A stretch of 48,903 nt of DNA. Source: an uncultured Alphaproteobacteria bacterium. GTDB lineage: Bacteria > Pseudomonadota > Alphaproteobacteria > Bin95. The notes below the pieces were generated by a model. It searched no databases. It saw only the letters and a program-made list of their open reading frames with translations, and was not told the DNA's origin. The translations under genes and the position numbers were made by a program. Where the stretch lies: positions 1 through 48,903 of the forward strand of contig CALAHN010000027.1 of NCBI GenBank assembly GCA_937891825.1, written 5' to 3'. Shown here piece after piece: positions 25,106-35,680 of the stretch (the stretch's first letter is position 1; each line of letters starts with the position of its first letter).

Positions 25106-26709
25106 CAGTCGAACACCGTCTCGAAATAGTGGTTGGCGTCGACCACGGCTTCGATGACCGTCGGACCTTTCGCCTTGAACGCCGCCTCAAGCGCCGCCTT
25201 CAATTCGGCGCCCGTGCGGACGCCGACCGCCGGCACGTTGAAATAGTGGCTGGGCGGGTCGCGGTAAGGTTCCGGCTCGACGTTGGAGCCATATTGCTCG
25301 TACTGGCGCTTGTGCTGCTTGATCTGAATGAGGCTGAGCCAGCGGTCATCCAGCACGACGACCGGAATGGCGAGACCGGCGCGGCGGGCGGTCGCAAGCT
25401 CGCCGCAGGTCATCTGGAAGCAGCCGTCGCCGATGATGCAGACGACCGGGCGGTCGGGATGCGCCAGCTTCGCGGCGATGGCGCCGGGCAGGCCGAAGCC
25501 CATCGACGACCAGCCATTGGTCACGAGGAATTCGCGCGGCGCGTGCGCTGGCCACTGGCTCGCGATCTGGTGCGTATGGGCGCCGACATCGAACGAAAGG
25601 ATGCCGTTTCGCGGCGTTTCGCGGCGGACGACGTCAATCGCCTCATGGGGCGTCAGCACATCGGACTTCGGCCGGAGAGAGGCCTGGAAGGCTGTCGTAT
25701 GCGCCTTGATCTCGGCGACGTCCCAGGTGTTTGCAGCGGCTGGCAAGGCCGCGAGCCGACCGACTGCGTCATCGAGATCGCCGATGACTTCGCAAGCCAC
25801 CTTGACGCTCGCCGCCACGTCCGGGCGCTCCATATCGACGGCCAGCAGCGGCGTTTCGCCGATCCAAGCTTCATACTCGACTTCAATCGTGTCGTAGCCC
25901 AGGCCGATCACGAGATCGGCGGAGCGGATGAAGGCGCGCTGCGCCTGTCGCTTGCCGCGCTCGATGCAGCCGATGGCGAGCGGATGGTCGTCGTCGATCA
26001 GGCCCTTCGCCATGGTCGTGGTCGCGAAGGGAATGTTGTGCTTCTCGATGAAGGCCTGCAGCAAGCTGGGGTCGCGCATCCGCATCGCCGACATGCCGAC
26101 GACGGCGACCGGCCGCCGCGCGCCCTTGAGCAGCGCTTCAGCCTTGGCGACGGCCGCGTCGGAGGCGCGCGTGTCAATCGGCTTTGCGGCGATCGGACCG
26201 GATGGCGCGCCCTTGGCTTCGGCCAGCGACACGTCCTCCGGCAGATCGATGTGGACAGGCCCCTGCGGCTCCGCGAGGGCGATCGCGATGGCTTCCTCAA
26301 TGACTTCCGCGACATTGTCATGGCGGGCGGCGAGGGTGGCTTTCGTGATCGGCTTGAAGAGCGCGTGATGGTCGATCAGCATCTGGATGCGCCGCCCAAG
26401 CAGCGGGGTATTCAGGTTGCAGGTGATCGCGATCATCGGCGAACGGTCGAGATAGGCGGAGCCGACGCCGGTCGCGAGATTGGTGGCGCCCGGACCGAGC
26501 GTGGCGATGCACAAGCCCGGCTTGCCGGTGACCCGGCCCATGACGTCGGCCGCGAAGGAGGCCGAGCCTTCATGCGCGGTCAGCACGAACTCCAGACCGC
26601 CTTTGCGCATGGCCTCGATGAAAGGCAACACATTGCCGCTGGGGATGCCGAAGCCGTGGGTGACGCCCGCGTCCTTCAGGGTTTTGACGATCAGATCGGA
26701 ATTGTTCAC
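25105..26709 (-). CDS. thiamine diphosphate-dependent enzyme (acetolactate synthase-like)
   Basis: ThDP enzyme of 534 residues with the three-domain layout of acetolactate synthase, benzoylformate decarboxylase and sulfopyruvate decarboxylase relatives. Glu47 in TAHEGSASFAADVMGR is the cofactor-activating residue. The C-terminal domain has GDGCFQMTCGELATA, but the usual NN end of the metal motif reads LDDRW. Without a regulatory subunit, and next to a 2-hydroxyacid dehydrogenase, it is more likely a catabolic decarboxylase or carboligase than an ilvB product. It follows the antiporter gene by 36 nt. Substrate unknown. Confidence 0.9.
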   Translation of the reverse strand: MNNSDLIVKTLKDAGVTHGFGIPSGNVLPFIEAMRKGGLEFVLTAHEGSASFAADVMGRVTGKPGLCIATLGPGATNLATGVGSAYLDRSPMIAITCNLNTPLLGRRIQMLIDHHALFKPITKATLAARHDNVAEVIEEAIAIALAEPQGPVHIDLPEDVSLAEAKGAPSGPIAAKPIDTRASDAAVAKAEALLKGARRPVAVVGMSAMRMRDPSLLQAFIEKHNIPFATTTMAKGLIDDDHPLAIGCIERGKRQAQRAFIRSADLVIGLGYDTIEVEYEAWIGETPLLAVDMERPDVAASVKVACEVIGDLDDAVGRLAALPAAANTWDVAEIKAHTTAFQASLRPKSDVLTPHEAIDVVRRETPRNGILSFDVGAHTHQIASQWPAHAPREFLVTNGWSSMGFGLPGAIAAKLAHPDRPVVCIIGDGCFQMTCGELATARRAGLAIPVVVLDDRWLSLIQIKQHKRQYEQYGSNVEPEPYRDPPSHYFNVPAVGVRTGAELKAALEAAFKAKGPTVIEAVVDANHYFETVFD

Positions 26710-26745
26710 GTGCAGCGTCCGCCTATCAGTGAGATGTGGGGTCGA

Positions 26746-28026
26746 TCAATGGCGCGGTCCGGGCTGGCCGGCGGCGTCGCCGAAACTGCGCTTCAAGACA
26801 GCTTGTAAGGTAAGGCCCTGCGCCACGATAGAGAAAACCACGGCGATATAGGTCGCGCCAAGCAGCAAGGGCTTGGCTTCGACGGCCGGGAGGGAGAGCG
26901 CCAGCGCGACCGAGATGCCGCCCTTCAGGCCGCCCCAGATCAATGCCGGCGCCGCGCCCTTGGTAAAATCCCCCGTGCGGCGGAGAGCGCCCAGGACGAT
27001 CGTGACCGCCGCGACGCGGCCGATCAGCATGGCCGCAATCGCGACGAGGCCCGCCAGCGCAATATCGCCGTTCAGCCCAAGCGCGACGGCCTCGATGCCG
27101 AGCAGCAGAAACAGGATGGAATTCAGGATTTCGTCCGAAAGCTCCCAGAATCGTAGCAGATTGTCCCGGGTGTGAGTGCTCATCGCCCGGTCGACGCCCT
27201 GATTGCCGATCAAGAGGCCGGCGATGACCACGGCGATCGGCCCGGACAGGTGCAGCGACGCGGCCAGCGCGTAGACGCCGGTCGCCAGCGCCAGGGTGAT
27301 CAGGATCTCGACCAGATGATCGTCGATGCTGCGCAGCGCCAGGAAGGCGACATAGCCCGCCGCAAGCCCAAGCACGCCGCCGCCGACAGCCTCCAGCAGG
27401 AAGATCTCGCCGGCGAAGAGAATGGTCGAACCGACATCGTCGCCAGCGCCGCCTGCGGCGACGCCCAGGATGACGATGAAGACCACGACGCCGACGCCGT
27501 CGTTAAACAGGCTTTCGCCAGCGATCTTCGCCTGGACGCTCGGCGGAATATGCAGGGTCTTGAGGATGCCGAGGGTCGCGACCGGGTCGGTCGGCGAAAT
27601 CAACGCCCCGAATGCCAGCGCCCAGATGAAGGGGATGGGCATCCCGATCAGGCCGAAGCCAAAATAGACGATGGCGCCGATGACAAAGGTCGAAATCAAA
27701 ACCCCGACGGTCGCCAAGAGGCCGATATGCCATTTGCGCGCGGCCAGCCGGTCGAGATCGACATGCAAGGCGCCCGCGAACAGCAGGAAACTCAACATGC
27801 CGTCCAGAAGCGTCGGCCCGAATTCCAGGTCGTTGACGAAGCGGATGACGGCTTCGCCAAGGCCCCAGGTCGGCGTCATCCCATCGACGATGATGACGGC
27901 TATCGACCCGAGCAATGCAGCCAGCGCCACCCCGATCGTGTGGGGCAGGCGCAGAATGCGATGGTTCAGGTAAGCCGCGGCCGCGGTCGCGACCAGCAAC
28001 AGGGCGATGGCCTGGAATGCGTTCAT
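26746..28026 (-). CDS. CPA1-type sodium/proton antiporter
   Basis: Integral membrane protein of 426 residues with about 12 predicted helices, of the Na+(K+)/H+ exchanger (CPA1, NhaP-like) family. Characteristic segments are ALAFGALISPTDPVATLGIL with the ion-binding SPTDP, GESLFNDGVGVVVFIVILG with the conserved ND pair, and the C-terminal WGGLKGGISVALALSLP. It would exchange cations for protons at the inner membrane. It lies 56 nt after grxD and 36 nt before the ThDP gene on the same strand, so it may be read through from the pur transcript. Ion specificity unknown. Confidence 0.92.
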   Translation of the reverse strand: MNAFQAIALLLVATAAAAYLNHRILRLPHTIGVALAALLGSIAVIIVDGMTPTWGLGEAVIRFVNDLEFGPTLLDGMLSFLLFAGALHVDLDRLAARKWHIGLLATVGVLISTFVIGAIVYFGFGLIGMPIPFIWALAFGALISPTDPVATLGILKTLHIPPSVQAKIAGESLFNDGVGVVVFIVILGVAAGGAGDDVGSTILFAGEIFLLEAVGGGVLGLAAGYVAFLALRSIDDHLVEILITLALATGVYALAASLHLSGPIAVVIAGLLIGNQGVDRAMSTHTRDNLLRFWELSDEILNSILFLLLGIEAVALGLNGDIALAGLVAIAAMLIGRVAAVTIVLGALRRTGDFTKGAAPALIWGGLKGGISVALALSLPAVEAKPLLLGATYIAVVFSIVAQGLTLQAVLKRSFGDAAGQPGPRH

Positions 28027-28082
28027 GGCGATCGCCCCGCCGCTGCCGCTGGACGTTCAGGACAAATGCAGGCGCAGGCCGA

Positions 28083-28418
28083 TCAGGCCGGCTGTCCGGC
28101 CGAAACGCCCTTGTCCTGCATCACCTGTTCAAGCTCGCCGGATTCGTACATTTCCCGCACGATATCGCAGCCGCCGATGAACTCGCCTTTGACATAGAGC
28201 TGGGGAATCGTCGGCCAGTTCGAGAATGATTTGATGCCTTCGCGGATTTCCATGTCTTCCAGGACATTGATCCCTTTGAAGGGCACGCCGAGATGCTGCA
28301 ACACCTGCACCGTCATGGCCGAGAACCCGCATTGCGGGAAAACTGGCGTGCCTTTCATGAACAGCACCACTGGCGCTTCGTCAATTTCAGTTTGGATGCG
28401 GGCGGATACGTCAGACAT
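28083..28418 (-). CDS. grxD: monothiol glutaredoxin (Grx4 family)
   Basis: Monothiol glutaredoxin of 111 residues with the CGFS active site (30-33) and the downstream WPTIPQLYVKGEFIGGCDI, giving the WP[T]xPQ and GG[C]D glutathione-binding segments. Such proteins carry [2Fe-2S] clusters for delivery and sensing, often in a complex with BolA. The bolA gene is directly upstream, 21 nt away. The ATG at 418 has AAGGAGA upstream. This is a firm family call. Confidence 0.96.
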   Translation of the reverse strand: MSDVSARIQTEIDEAPVVLFMKGTPVFPQCGFSAMTVQVLQHLGVPFKGINVLEDMEIREGIKSFSNWPTIPQLYVKGEFIGGCDIVREMYESGELEQVMQDKGVSAGQPA

Positions 28419-28439
28419 GGGGTCGATCTCCTTGGGTGA

Positions 28440-28679
28440 TCAGGCGTCTTTCGGAAGCGCGGTCTGGAGGGCGAGGGCGTGCAGTTCGCCGCCCATCCGC
28501 CCTTCCAGCGCCGCATAGACCAACTGGTGCTGCTGCACGCGGCTTTTGCCCTTGAACGCCATTGAGGTCACGTGCGCGGCATAGTGGTCGCCGTCGCCCG
28601 CAAGGTCGCGGATCTCGACCGAGGCATCGGGCAGCGCCGCTTTGATGAGAGTCTCGATAGCGTGAGCGTCCATCGCCAT
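28440..28679 (-). CDS. bolA: BolA-family protein
   Basis: BolA-like protein of 79 residues with the class II KH-type fold: MDAHAIETLIKAALPDASVEIRDL, DHYAAHVTSMAFKGKSRVQQH and the conserved HALALQT end, including the His thought to ligate a shared Fe-S cluster with CGFS glutaredoxins. It lies between purL (17 nt upstream) and grxD. The ATG at 28679 or 28673 could start translation. Role: Fe-S trafficking or stress-related regulation with Grx4. Confidence 0.93.
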   Translation of the reverse strand: MAMDAHAIETLIKAALPDASVEIRDLAGDGDHYAAHVTSMAFKGKSRVQQHQLVYAALEGRMGGELHALALQTALPKDA

Positions 28680-28696
28680 GATCGGCAGTCCTTCGG

Positions 28697-30894
<2,198 letters not shown>

Positions 30895-30898
<4 letters not shown>

Positions 30899-31563
30899 GC
30901 TGCGTCCGCCAGGTTTCGGAAGAGCGCGAGGCCGTCTTCGCCGCCGCTCAAGGGGTCGGTCGCGTTTTCCGGATGCGGCATCAGGCCAAGGACATTGCGC
31001 CCCAAGTTCAGGATGCCCGCGATATCCGCGGTCGAGCCGTTCGGGTTGTCGCCAGCTTTGTAGCGGAAGGCAATGCGATCCTGATCCTCAAGCATTTTCT
31101 GCTGATCGGGGGTCACGAAATAACTGCCGTCATGGTGGGCGACGGGCACGCGCATTTCTGACGTCCCAGGCAGCATGGCGTGGGTGAACGGCGACGCGGC
31201 GGCGCCGCAGACCAGGGTCGTCTCGCGGCAGACAAACTTCAGCGCCGCGTTCCGCAGCAGCGCGCCTTCAAGAATGCCGGCCTCGATCAGGATCTGGAAG
31301 CCATTGCAGACGCCGAGCAGCGGCCGGCCCGCATCGGCGTGGGCGCGGATCGCCGCCATGATCGGCGCGCGGGCCGCAATCGCGCCGGGGCGGAGATAAT
31401 CGCCGTAGCTGAAGCCGCCCGGCACCGCCACGAAATCCACATCGGGCAAGGTCGTGTCTTGATGCCAGACAAATTGCGGCTCGCTGCCGAAGGCGCGGCG
31501 ACAGGCGAGCGCCATGTCCCGCTCCCGGTTCGAGCCTGGAAAGACGACGATAGCCGCGCGCAT
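30895..31563 (-). CDS. purQ: phosphoribosylformylglycinamidine synthase subunit PurQ
   Basis: Glutamine amidotransferase subunit supplying ammonia to PurL. It has 222 residues with FPGSNRERD at the N-terminus, the nucleophile Cys86 in [11 protein letters not shown], and the catalytic His/Glu pair near MPHPENA at the C-terminus. It overlaps purS by 1 nt and purL by 4 nt. The order purS-purQ-purL fits the three-subunit enzyme of alphaproteobacteria and Gram-positives. Confidence 0.97.
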
Positions 31564-31805
31564 CAGCCGATGATCTCGATCTCGTAGTCTTCAATGACGG
31601 GATTGGCGAGCAGGCGCTCGCACATCGCTTTGACCTCGACCTTGGCGGCGGCCGCGTCCGTCGCTTTGATGTCGAGCTCGATCAATTTGCCTTGGCGGAC
31701 ATTGTCGACGCCAGCGAAGCCAAGCGTCGTCAGCGCCTGGCCGATGGCTTTGCCTTGCGGGTCGAGCACATCTGGCCGAAGGCGCACGGAAACCCGCGCC
31801 TTCAT
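31563..31805 (-). CDS. purS: phosphoribosylformylglycinamidine synthase subunit PurS
   Basis: Small structural subunit of 80 residues that joins PurL and PurQ. It shows [37 protein letters not shown] and the C-terminal [14 protein letters not shown] typical of PurS. The start overlaps the purC stop (ATGA) and the stop overlaps the purQ start, indicating coupled translation. Confidence 0.96.
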   Translation of the reverse strand: MKARVSVRLRPDVLDPQGKAIGQALTTLGFAGVDNVRQGKLIELDIKATDAAAAKVEVKAMCERLLANPVIEDYEIEIIG

Positions 31806-32599
31806 GCCTTAGGCTCCGCCTTATCGGCCGCTGCCGAAGCGTCTTCGTCCTTGGATTTCAGCTCTGTAACATTCGCGTCCTGCAGCACGCCGAGGCGTCG
31901 GGCGACCTCACGATAAGCTTCAATAACGCCGCCCATGTCTTTGCGGAAGCGATCTTTATCGAGAATTTCGTTGGTCTTCATATCCCAGAGACGACAGCTG
32001 TCCGGGCTGATTTCATCCGCCAGCACGATCTGCTCGGAATCCTCGGTCAGCAGGCGGCCGAATTCGACCTTGAAGTCGATCAGCTTCAGCCCGCAGCCCA
32101 TAAACAGGCCCGTCAGATAATCGTTGATCCGAAGCGCCAAATTGAACATGTCGTCCAGGTCGATCGGGCTCGCCCAACCGAACGCGGTGATGTGTTCTTC
32201 CGTCACAAGCGGATCGCCCAGTTCGTCGGCCTTATAATAATACTCGACGATCGAGCGGGGCAGCGGGGAGCCTTCCGCAACGCCGAAGCGCTTGGAAAAC
32301 GATCCGGCGGCCACGTTGCGCACGACGACCTCAATCGGAATGATGTCGACCTCGCGCACAAGCTGTTCGCGCATGTTCAGGCGGCGCATGAAGTGCGTCG
32401 GCACGCCGACTTCCTGCAATCGCAACATCAGATATTCGCTGATGCGATTGTTGATGACGCCTTTGCCTTCGATGATCGCGTGTTTCTGATTGTTGAATGC
32501 GGTCGCATCGTCCTTGAAATACTGGACGATCGTTCCCGGCTCCGGTCCTTCGTAAAGGATCTTCGCCTTGCCTTCGTAGATGCGTCTGCGGCGCGCCAT
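31802..32599 (-). CDS. purC: phosphoribosylaminoimidazole-succinocarboxamide synthase
   Basis: SAICAR synthetase, joining aspartate to CAIR with ATP. From ATG 32599 ([18 protein letters not shown]) it has 265 residues, including [37 protein letters not shown] and [15 protein letters not shown] longer open frame reaches 32866 but overlaps the NRDE gene. The C-terminal tail (about 240-265) is charged and longer than the core family. It is the first gene of the purC-purS-purQ-purL-bolA-grxD unit; its leader contains an inverted repeat at 32671-32689. Confidence 0.96.
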   Translation of the reverse strand: MARRRRIYEGKAKILYEGPEPGTIVQYFKDDATAFNNQKHAIIEGKGVINNRISEYLMLRLQEVGVPTHFMRRLNMREQLVREVDIIPIEVVVRNVAAGSFSKRFGVAEGSPLPRSIVEYYYKADELGDPLVTEEHITAFGWASPIDLDDMFNLALRINDYLTGLFMGCGLKLIDFKVEFGRLLTEDSEQIVLADEISPDSCRLWDMKTNEILDKDRFRKDMGGVIEAYREVARRLGVLQDANVTELKSKDEDASAAADKAEPKA

Positions 32600-32708
32600 T
32601 GATCGGTGCTTTCGGGTCGCCAAAAGGAAACGCGGCCACTTCAGCGACCGCATATGCGATTCGTTATAGAGCATTGCGCCGGACAATGCATCGGAAAGCA
32701 TGCGCCTC

Positions 32709-33467
32709 TCAGATGAGAACCTGGGTATAAGCCGCGCGTTCGGGCCAGGCGGCGGCAAAGCGCCATTCCGGGCGGACCTCGGGGCCGGCGTCCGGGCTCG
32801 GCAACGCGATGAGCGAACTGGATACCGTGCCGAAACCCCAATCGGTCTCCACGTGGATCGCGGCATTGGCGTCCGACTGGCCGGGCGCCATGTCCCGCGA
32901 CGCCAGAAGCGCCTCCCAGGCGGCCCAGTCGCCGGATTCGGGCTCCGGCGCAGGCGTCGCCTCGAATATCGGCAGGTAGTGGCGCGCCCTGGGCGATGCC
33001 GCCGTGTCGTTCAGGTCGTGGGCTGTCAGGATCGAGACGCCGAGCGGCGCCGGCGTGACGATCGGCGCGCCGTGGCCGAGACCCTTCAGCCAGAAGGCGT
33101 CCGTATGGTCGGCGATAACGAGATTGAAGCTTTTGTAGGCGCCCGCGTCCAATTCGGCCAGCGCTTCGGCGGCGTCGCGGGCAGAGGCGAAATCCAGCGC
33201 GTCCAGGACCAGCTCGCCCCGGGTCCGCTTGTCGGCGGCGGGGCCGAGCGATCCGGAGCGGTTCAGGATCGCGGCGACGACGCCGTGGTCGTTCACCCCA
33301 AGCCATGTGCCGCCGGCTTCTCGGTCGCGGCCGGCGATCACTTCCGGCCTGTCCTGCCAATGGCGGGCTGGCGCGTCCCAGGCGCGTTCGAAACGCTCAT
33401 CCCGGTTGGCCGCCAGCAGCAGGGGCCAGCGGGCGTCAGGGCGGCGCAGAAGGATGACAGTGCACAT
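32709..33467 (-). CDS. NRDE-family protein
   Basis: Protein of 252 residues of the NRDE (TANGO2-like) family. MCTVILLR starts with Cys2, the possible N-terminal nucleophile of Ntn-like enzymes, and the eponymous NRDE is at 21-24, followed by GGTWLGVN and [11 protein letters not shown] 33467 is chosen because these motifs begin there; the open frame continues upstream through the promoter region. Family function is unsettled; a hydrolase or haem-related role has been proposed for relatives. It lies between the zeta-inhibitor gene (divergent) and purC (same strand, 109 nt). Confidence 0.9.
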   Translation of the reverse strand: MCTVILLRRPDARWPLLLAANRDERFERAWDAPARHWQDRPEVIAGRDREAGGTWLGVNDHGVVAAILNRSGSLGPAADKRTRGELVLDALDFASARDAAEALAELDAGAYKSFNLVIADHTDAFWLKGLGHGAPIVTPAPLGVSILTAHDLNDTAASPRARHYLPIFEATPAPEPESGDWAAWEALLASRDMAPGQSDANAAIHVETDWGFGTVSSSLIALPSPDAGPEVRPEWRFAAAWPERAAYTQVLI

Positions 33468-33523
33468 GAAGCGTTTGCCTATGAAAAAAGGATTCCAGGC
33501 TCGCGAACCCGGCCTCGGCGCCT

Positions 33524-33529
33524 TATATA
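33524..33529 (+). promoter_or_regulatory. possible -10 element upstream of the zeta-inhibitor gene
   Basis: TATATA within CCTTATATAACC stands out in the GC-rich 102-nt divergent region, 41 nt before the ATG at 33570, and AAGGAG precedes that ATG by about 10 nt. No convincing -35 hexamer at 17 nt was found, so this is a tentative call from base composition and position only. Confidence 0.3.
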
Positions 33530-33569
33530 ACCCCGAGACAGATTCCGATTCCCAAGGAGCGCATCCCTG

Positions 33570-33890
33570 ATGTCGTCGTTCGACAATCGCGAGAAAGACT
33601 TCGAAAGCAAGTTCAAGCATGACCAGGAACTGCAGTTCAAGGTCGGCGCGCGCCGCAATCGCCTGCTGGGCGAGTGGGCTGCCGGCGAAATGGGCCTAGC
33701 CGGCGAAGCGCTCACTGCCTATGCCAAGGATGTCGTCGTCTCGGATTTCCAGAAACCCGGCGACGAGGACGTGCTGGAGAAGGTGCAGTCCGACCTGAAG
33801 GCCGCCGGCATCGAGATCGACGCAAAGCGCCTTCGCCAGAAAATGGACGCGCTGATGGCTGAAGCCAAAGCTCAGGTGATGGCGGAATAG
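33570..33890 (+). CDS. F1-ATPase inhibitor subunit zeta (DUF1476)
   Basis: Alphaproteobacteria-specific protein of 106 residues that blocks rotation and ATP hydrolysis by the F1-ATPase. It begins SSFDNREKDFESKFKHDQELQFKVGARRNRLLG, where the N-terminal helix is the inhibitory part in the characterised Paracoccus protein, and goes on with WAAGEMGL and a helical C-terminus. AAGGAG precedes the ATG. Its last 19 nt overlap the end of the convergent azoreductase gene. The family call is firm and a strong taxonomic marker. Confidence 0.94.
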   Translation: MSSFDNREKDFESKFKHDQELQFKVGARRNRLLGEWAAGEMGLAGEALTAYAKDVVVSDFQKPGDEDVLEKVQSDLKAAGIEIDAKRLRQKMDALMAEAKAQVMAE

Positions 33891-34519
33891 GCCGCCGCGC
33901 CTGACCCCGGCGCTAAGTCGCCTGCCGCTGCATCGATCGTCGCCCTGGCCGCCGTGAGGCCGGCCGCCGCGGCGTCCGGTCCCCGTGACAGCGCCTCCGC
34001 CCGGATGAAGCGGAGGTCGCGGATGCCGATGCAATCCAGGATCGCCGTCAGATAGGGCTGGACGAAGTCCGGCTGGCGGGCGGCCGGCGGCGTGATCGCG
34101 CCGCCGGAGGCGATCACGATGAAGGTCGGCCGGTCCCGCAGCAGGCCGATCTTGCCCTCCGGCGTGCTTTGGAAGGTGCGTCCGAACCGCACGACTTGAT
34201 CGAGCCACGCCTTCAATGCGGCCGGTACGGTGAAATTATGCATCGGCGTGCTGATCGTCAGCACGTCGGTCGCCTCCAGGTCCCGGATCGCCGCCTCGGA
34301 ATAGGCCAGGGCTGGCAGGGCCGCCGCGGCCGCCGCGGTCTGCCCCTGGATCATCGCGGCTGCGAAGTCCGCAGTCGGGAACGGCGGCGGCGCCAGGTCG
34401 AGACGCCTGACCAGCCGCTCGCCATCCGGATCGATCCGGGCAAGCAGGGCTTCCGCGACCTGCCAGCTATAAGCCGCCTCGCCCTTCGGACTGGCGGCGA
34501 CGTGAAGGACGCGGGGCAC
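33872..34519 (-). CDS. azoR: FMN-dependent NADH-azoreductase
   Basis: Flavodoxin-like quinone/azo reductase of 215 residues. It has LHVAASPKGEAAYSW (FMN phosphate-binding SPxGxxS-type loop), STPMHNFTVPAALKAWLDQVVRFGRTF and IVIASGGAI, all typical of AzoR. It lies 6 nt after cysK on the same strand and is probably co-transcribed with it. The 3' end overlaps the convergent zeta-inhibitor gene by 19 nt. The physiological substrate is more likely a quinone than an azo dye. Confidence 0.91.
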   Translation of the reverse strand: MPRVLHVAASPKGEAAYSWQVAEALLARIDPDGERLVRRLDLAPPPFPTADFAAAMIQGQTAAAAAALPALAYSEAAIRDLEATDVLTISTPMHNFTVPAALKAWLDQVVRFGRTFQSTPEGKIGLLRDRPTFIVIASGGAITPPAARQPDFVQPYLTAILDCIGIRDLRFIRAEALSRGPDAAAAGLTAARATIDAAAGDLAPGSGAAAYSAIT

Positions 34520-34525
34520 TTGGGG

Positions 34526-35608
34526 TCAGCTCGGCATCTGGTAGCCCGGCGTGGATTTCGAGAGAGCGGCCTCTTCGTCCGTCATGCCCTCGGCGACGCC
34601 CTCGAACAGGGGCGAGGAGAGATAGCGCTCGCCAGTGTCCGGCAACATGCACAGGATGACCGTGCCAGCCGGCGCCATTTCGGCGATGCCCATGGCGACA
34701 GCGAAGGTCGATCCGCCGGAGATGCCGGTGAAAATCCCCTCCGATTGGGCGAGCTTCCTGGACCACGCGATGCCGTCCGGCCCCGCGACCGGAACGAGAT
34801 TGTCATAGAGGCCGTCATCGATGGCTTCCTGCAGGACGAGCGGAATGAAGTCCGGCGTCCAACCCTGGATCGGATGCGGCTCGAAGGCGGTATGGCTGAC
34901 GGCCGGGGCGCCGTCGGCGGTGCGGTCCTGGCTCTTGCCGCTGCCGATCAACTGCGCGTTCGCCGGCTCGGACAGAATGATCTGCGTTTCCGGGCGCTCC
35001 TTGCGCAGCACCCGGCCAATGCCCGTCACGGTGCCGCCGGTGCCGTAGCCGCTGACGACATAGTCCAGGCGCTTGCCCTTGAAGTCCGCCAGAATTTCGC
35101 GGGCGGTGGTATTGGCGTGAATTTGGGCGTTGTCCTTGGTTTCGAACTGATGGGCGAGGAACCAGCCGTTCGCTTCCGCAAGCTCAACCGCCTTTTTGTA
35201 CATGCCGAAGCCCTTTTCGGCCCGAGGGGTCAGCACGACCTTGGCGCCCAGGAAGCGCATCAGCTTCCGCCGCTCGATCGAGAAGCTTTCCGCCATGGTG
35301 ATGACGAGCGGATAGCCCTTCGCGGCGCAGACCATCGCGAGCCCGATGCCGGTATTGCCGCTGGTCGCCTCGACGACGGTCTGGCCGGGCTTCAGGTCGC
35401 CGCGCTTCTCGGCTTCCTCGATGATGCTGATCGCCAGTCGGTCCTTGACCGACCCCGCAGGATTGAAGAACTCCGCCTTCACATAGAGCTCTACGCCTTT
35501 TGGCGCGAGCCGGTTGATGCGAATGGCGGGCGTATCGCCAATGGTGTCGACAACGCTGTCATAAACGCGGCCGCGGCCGTTGGTTTGACGGGCTGGAGAT
35601 TTGGCCAT
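34526..35608 (-). CDS. cysK: cysteine synthase A
   Basis: PLP-dependent O-acetylserine sulfhydrylase of 360 residues making cysteine from O-acetylserine and sulfide. Schiff-base Lys55 lies in NPAGSVKDR, the phosphate/substrate loop is EATSGNTGIGLA, and GTGGTVTGIGRVL and GISGGS complete the cofactor site. It is longer than typical CysK (about 310-325) because of an N-terminal extension (about 15 residues) and a tail after LPDTGERYLS. It diverges from dgoK and precedes azoR. Assignment as cysK rather than a cystathionine synthase-like paralogue is likely but not certain. Confidence 0.9.
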   Translation of the reverse strand: MAKSPARQTNGRGRVYDSVVDTIGDTPAIRINRLAPKGVELYVKAEFFNPAGSVKDRLAISIIEEAEKRGDLKPGQTVVEATSGNTGIGLAMVCAAKGYPLVITMAESFSIERRKLMRFLGAKVVLTPRAEKGFGMYKKAVELAEANGWFLAHQFETKDNAQIHANTTAREILADFKGKRLDYVVSGYGTGGTVTGIGRVLRKERPETQIILSEPANAQLIGSGKSQDRTADGAPAVSHTAFEPHPIQGWTPDFIPLVLQEAIDDGLYDNLVPVAGPDGIAWSRKLAQSEGIFTGISGGSTFAVAMGIAEMAPAGTVILCMLPDTGERYLSSPLFEGVAEGMTDEEAALSKSTPGYQMPS

Positions 35609-35680
35609 GGGAACGATCCTAGCTTGATATGTTGTGCGGACAGTCTAGCGGCTCGCCGCGGTTCAGGCTACGCAGGCGCC

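Noticed and set aside
25129-26808. 559-residue plus-strand open frame
   Set aside because: Antisense to the ThDP enzyme gene; Arg- and Asp-rich composition with no motif.
34169-35680. Long in-frame upstream extension of dgoK
   Set aside because: Antisense to azoR and cysK; the kinase fold starts exactly at ATG 35681, so the extension is not coding.
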